DNA of 64,000 nucleotides from Alphaproteobacteria bacterium. Lineage in GTDB: Bacteria; Pseudomonadota; Alphaproteobacteria; Caulobacterales; Caulobacteraceae. The notes beneath the pieces were generated by a model that saw nothing but the letters and a program-made list of their open reading frames with translations, was not told the origin of the DNA and made no database searches. The stretch's first letter is position 1; each line of letters starts with the position of its first letter. This document shows positions 61,421 through 64,000 of the stretch, in pieces. A program made the translations under genes and the position numbers. The stretch lies in contig JANYET010000035.1 of assembly GCA_025359785.1 (NCBI GenBank), forward strand, positions 1 through 64,000. Reading direction: 5' to 3'.

Positions 61421-64000
61421 GCGGCCGCCTGAGAGCCACGCTCGGCCTTCTGGCCGCCCTTGTCCTGGCGTCCGGCGCCGCGGCGGCGCCAGCGATCCCC
61501 ACCCAGTTGCCGGCCGGCATCGACCCGGTCTCCTACGACCTCGCCATCGTCCCGGACGCCAAGGCGCTGACCTTCTCCGGCCACGTGACGGTGACGGTCG
61601 AGGCGAGGCGTAGCGCTGACCGGCTGGTGCTGAACGCCCTCAACCTGACGTTCGGCGCCGTGACCATCGACGGGGCCGCGGCCACCGCCGCCATCGACGA
61701 AAAGACCCAGACGGTCGCCTTCTCCACCGGCCGGTCGCTCGCCTCTGGCCGTCATGTGCTGGTCATCGACTACACCGGCAGGATCGCCAGCAGCGCCACC
61801 GGCTTCTTCCATGTCGACTATGCCGGCGGCCGGATGCTCACCACCCAGTTCGAGCCCTCGGATTCCCGCCGCTTCCTGCCGGTCCTCGACGAGCCGGCCA
61901 AGAAGGCGACCTTCACCTTGTCCGCCGTGGTCCCGGCCGACCAGCTCGCTGTCTCCAACATGCCGGAGGCGGCCAGCGAGGGTCTCCCCGGCGGCCTGAA
62001 GCGCGTGCGCTTCCAGCCGACGCCGAAGATGAGCAGCTACCTGCTGTTCTTCGGCCTGGGCGACCTGGAGCGGCTCAGCCGCGACGTGGACGGCACGACC
62101 GTCAGCGTCGTCATCCGGCGCGGCCAGACAGCACGCGGCGCCTATGCGCTCGACACCGCCGAGCAGCTGCTGCGCTTTTACAATGACTATTTCGGCCGCA
62201 AGTACCCGCTGCCCAAGCTCGACCTGGTGGCCGCGCCCGGCGATGTCTCCGGCTCCATGGAGAACTGGGGCGCGATCCTGTTCTCCCAGACCAACGTCAT
62301 TGTCGATCCCAAGCTGTCCAACGTCGGCGACCGGCAGGACGTCTACCGGATCATCGCCCACGAGATGGCCCATCTGTGGTCCGGCGACCTCGTCACCATG
62401 GCCTGGTGGGACGACCTCTGGCTCAATGAGGGGTTCGCCAGCTGGATGGCGACCAAGGCCACCGATCACTTCCACCCCGAGTGGCGTCCGCTGCTGACCG
62501 CGCTCGGCGACAAGGACGAGGCCATGCTGCTGGACGCGCGCGCCGGGTCCCACCCGATCGTGCAGCGGATCAGCAACGTCTCCCAGGCCGAGCAGGCCTT
62601 CGACGCCATCACCTACAAGAAGGGCGAGGCGGTCATCCGCATGCTCGAGACCTACGCCGGGGCCGACGCCTGGCGGGACGGCGTGCGCGCCTATCTGGCC
62701 GAGCATGCCTATGGGAACGCCACCAGCGAAGACCTGTGGCGAGCTATCGACAAAGCGGCGGGCAAGCCGGTTTCCGTCGTGGCGCGCGACTTCACCACCC
62801 AACCTGGGGTGCCGCTGATCCATGTGGCATCCAGCGCTGCTGGCACGACCATGACCCTGACGCGGCTCGCCGACGACACCCAGATGGCCGGCGTCACCAT
62901 GGCCCAGGACCGGCTGGACCTGCAGGCCCAGACCTCCCGGATTCTGTCCTGGCGCACCCCCATGCTGATCCGCGAACTCGATCAGGCCGCACCCAAGACC
63001 CGGATGATCTCGCGGACTTCGCCGCAGTCCGCCGGCCCCGCCGTGATCGTCAACGCCGGCCAGGGCGGCTATTTCCGCGTGACCTACGACCGGCCGGCCT
63101 TCGCGCCACTGGTGGACAATTTCGCCAAGCTGTCAGCCGCCGATCAGTTCGGCCTGCTCAACGACGGCTTGGCGCTCGGGATGGCCGGCGAGCAGCCGAT
63201 CTCCAACTACCTGCGCCTGACCGCCGCCCTGCCCGCCGACGCCGATCCCCTGGTCTGGCGCGAGCAGGCCCGCACGCTGGCGGGCATCGACGGCTACTAT
63301 GGCGCCGGCCCCAAGCGCGCCGCCTTCCGCGCCTGGACCTCGCGGCTCTTCGCACCGGTCCTGGCCCGGATCGGGTTCGACGCCAAAGCGGGTGAGCCGC
63401 CGACCGACGCGGTCCTGCGCGAAACCCTGCTGCTGGCGCTCAGCCAGATCAACGACCCGACAGTGAACGGCGAGGCGCGGCGCCGCTTCTTCGCCGCGTC
63501 CAGCGATCTGGTGAAACTCGCGCCCGGCGAGCGCCGCTGGGTGCTGGTCGGCGCGGCGCGCTCGGCGGACGCGGCGACCTTCCAGACCCTGCGCGCGCTG
63601 GCCCGCAACGCCAGGGACCCGCTGGAGCGCAACGACCTCTACGTGGACCTGGCCGCCGTCGAGGACGAGGCCCTGGCCGCCCAGGTCCTGGCGCTCACCC
63701 TCACCGACGAGGTACCGACCAATCTAGCGCCTGGGCTGGTGCGCGAGGTGTCCCAGGCCCATCCGGCGCTCGCCTGGCGGTTCACCGTGGACAATCTGCC
63801 GGCGCTCACCCGGCACCTCGACACCCTGGGCCGCTCGACCTTCGTGCCCCGCGTGGCGGAGGGATCGACCGACCTGAAGATGGTCAAGGAGCTCACCGAC
63901 TTCGCGGTGAAGAACATTCCGCCCGACGCCCGCGGCGGCGTGCAGGTGGCGATCTCGCGGATCCGCAACAACGCCGACATCCAGACCCGCCGCCTCCCCC
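61414..64000 (+). CDS. M1 family aminopeptidase (partial, runs off window)
   Basis: At least 862 residues; the 3' end lies beyond 64000. ATG at 61414 overlaps the amidohydrolase stop by 7 bp. Signal peptide to about residue 27, then GSMENWG (residues 280-286, exopeptidase signature) and HEMAH (316-320) with Glu339 (HExxH-x18-E), the zinc site of M1 aminopeptidases. A C-terminal ERAP1-like domain follows. It releases N-terminal amino acids, probably in the periplasm, and pairs with the amidohydrolase upstream. Confidence 0.92.
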   Translation, partial: MVSGRLRATLGLLAALVLASGAAAAPAIPTQLPAGIDPVSYDLAIVPDAKALTFSGHVTVTVEARRSADRLVLNALNLTFGAVTIDGAAATAAIDEKTQTVAFSTGRSLASGRHVLVIDYTGRIASSATGFFHVDYAGGRMLTTQFEPSDSRRFLPVLDEPAKKATFTLSAVVPADQLAVSNMPEAASEGLPGGLKRVRFQPTPKMSSYLLFFGLGDLERLSRDVDGTTVSVVIRRGQTARGAYALDTAEQLLRFYNDYFGRKYPLPKLDLVAAPGDVSGSMENWGAILFSQTNVIVDPKLSNVGDRQDVYRIIAHEMAHLWSGDLVTMAWWDDLWLNEGFASWMATKATDHFHPEWRPLLTALGDKDEAMLLDARAGSHPIVQRISNVSQAEQAFDAITYKKGEAVIRMLETYAGADAWRDGVRAYLAEHAYGNATSEDLWRAIDKAAGKPVSVVARDFTTQPGVPLIHVASSAAGTTMTLTRLADDTQMAGVTMAQDRLDLQAQTSRILSWRTPMLIRELDQAAPKTRMISRTSPQSAGPAVIVNAGQGGYFRVTYDRPAFAPLVDNFAKLSAADQFGLLNDGLALGMAGEQPISNYLRLTAALPADADPLVWREQARTLAGIDGYYGAGPKRAAFRAWTSRLFAPVLARIGFDAKAGEPPTDAVLRETLLLALSQINDPTVNGEARRRFFAASSDLVKLAPGERRWVLVGAARSADAATFQTLRALARNARDPLERNDLYVDLAAVEDEALAAQVLALTLTDEVPTNLAPGLVREVSQAHPALAWRFTVDNLPALTRHLDTLGRSTFVPRVAEGSTDLKMVKELTDFAVKNIPPDARGGVQVAISRIRNNADIQTRRLP

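Noticed and set aside
61192..62823. Minus-strand frame opposite the amidohydrolase and M1 peptidase genes
   Set aside because: The plus-strand genes have catalytic motifs; this frame does not.

Overview
The window is GC-rich alphaproteobacterial DNA, most likely Caulobacteraceae (Caulobacter or Phenylobacterium). The chromosomal part has two alpha-type flagellins with flaG-like, flaF and flbT genes and a TPR-glycosyltransferase of FlmG type, PEPxxWA-CTERM proteins, an SSB ending in DDEIPF, and many small Caulobacter-style lipoproteins and secreted proteins. Genus and species cannot be read from the sequence alone.

Positions 116 to 26201 are an integrative mobilizable element inserted in the anticodon loop of a host tRNA-Leu(UAA) gene on the minus strand. 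The 5' half of that tRNA lies at 26192-26230 and the 3' half at 70-125. The 10-bp core TTTTAAGTCG is repeated at both ends. Just inside the right end are a tyrosine integrase (24764-26074) and a complete, different-sequence tRNA-Leu(UAA) gene (24435-24731). A 210-nt group I intron interrupts the anticodon of this second gene at exactly the place where the integration core would lie. The element therefore appears to break a host tRNA, supply a substitute, and hide the substitute from its own integrase with a self-splicing intron. This is the most notable system in the window.

The element's cargo falls into blocks. Small ICE-type genes with a repeated leader sequence lie at 0.35-1.9 kb and again before ardC. 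A tight five-gene minus-strand operon (2.0-11.8 kb) encodes a SNF2 helicase, a 61-aa protein, a zinc-hook SMC-like ATPase, a type III-like DNA methyltransferase and a helicase-nuclease; it looks like an extended restriction or anti-phage system. An ArdC antirestriction protein and a TM0106-type RecB-like nuclease follow. Then come a MOBQ-like relaxase with a co-translated partner, a STAND (NB-ARC/TPR) ATPase, a VirD4/TraD-like coupling protein with small membrane proteins, a DUF736 protein and a small hydrophobic peptide. No type IV secretion channel genes are present, so transfer would need a helper.

From 26.2 kb to the end the DNA is chromosomal. It holds PEPxxWA-CTERM secreted proteins, a CinA-like protein, sfsA, map, a TPR protein and ssb. 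The flagellin locus (36.9-46.6 kb) includes a large beta-propeller-like protein, two flagellins, flaG-like, flaF, flbT and flmG, with pseudaminic-acid genes (a cytidylyltransferase and pseH) beside them; a sigma-54 promoter and FlbD-like dyads lie upstream of one flagellin. Next are a MoxR ATPase, lipoproteins and tandem small secreted paralogues, a UspA protein, an HD hydrolase with an NrtR-like regulator, an XRE regulator flanked by two copies of a candidate operator, lipid-related enzymes, a periplasmic-looking GST, an M48 protease, a D-aminoacylase-like amidohydrolase, and an M1 aminopeptidase cut by the window end.
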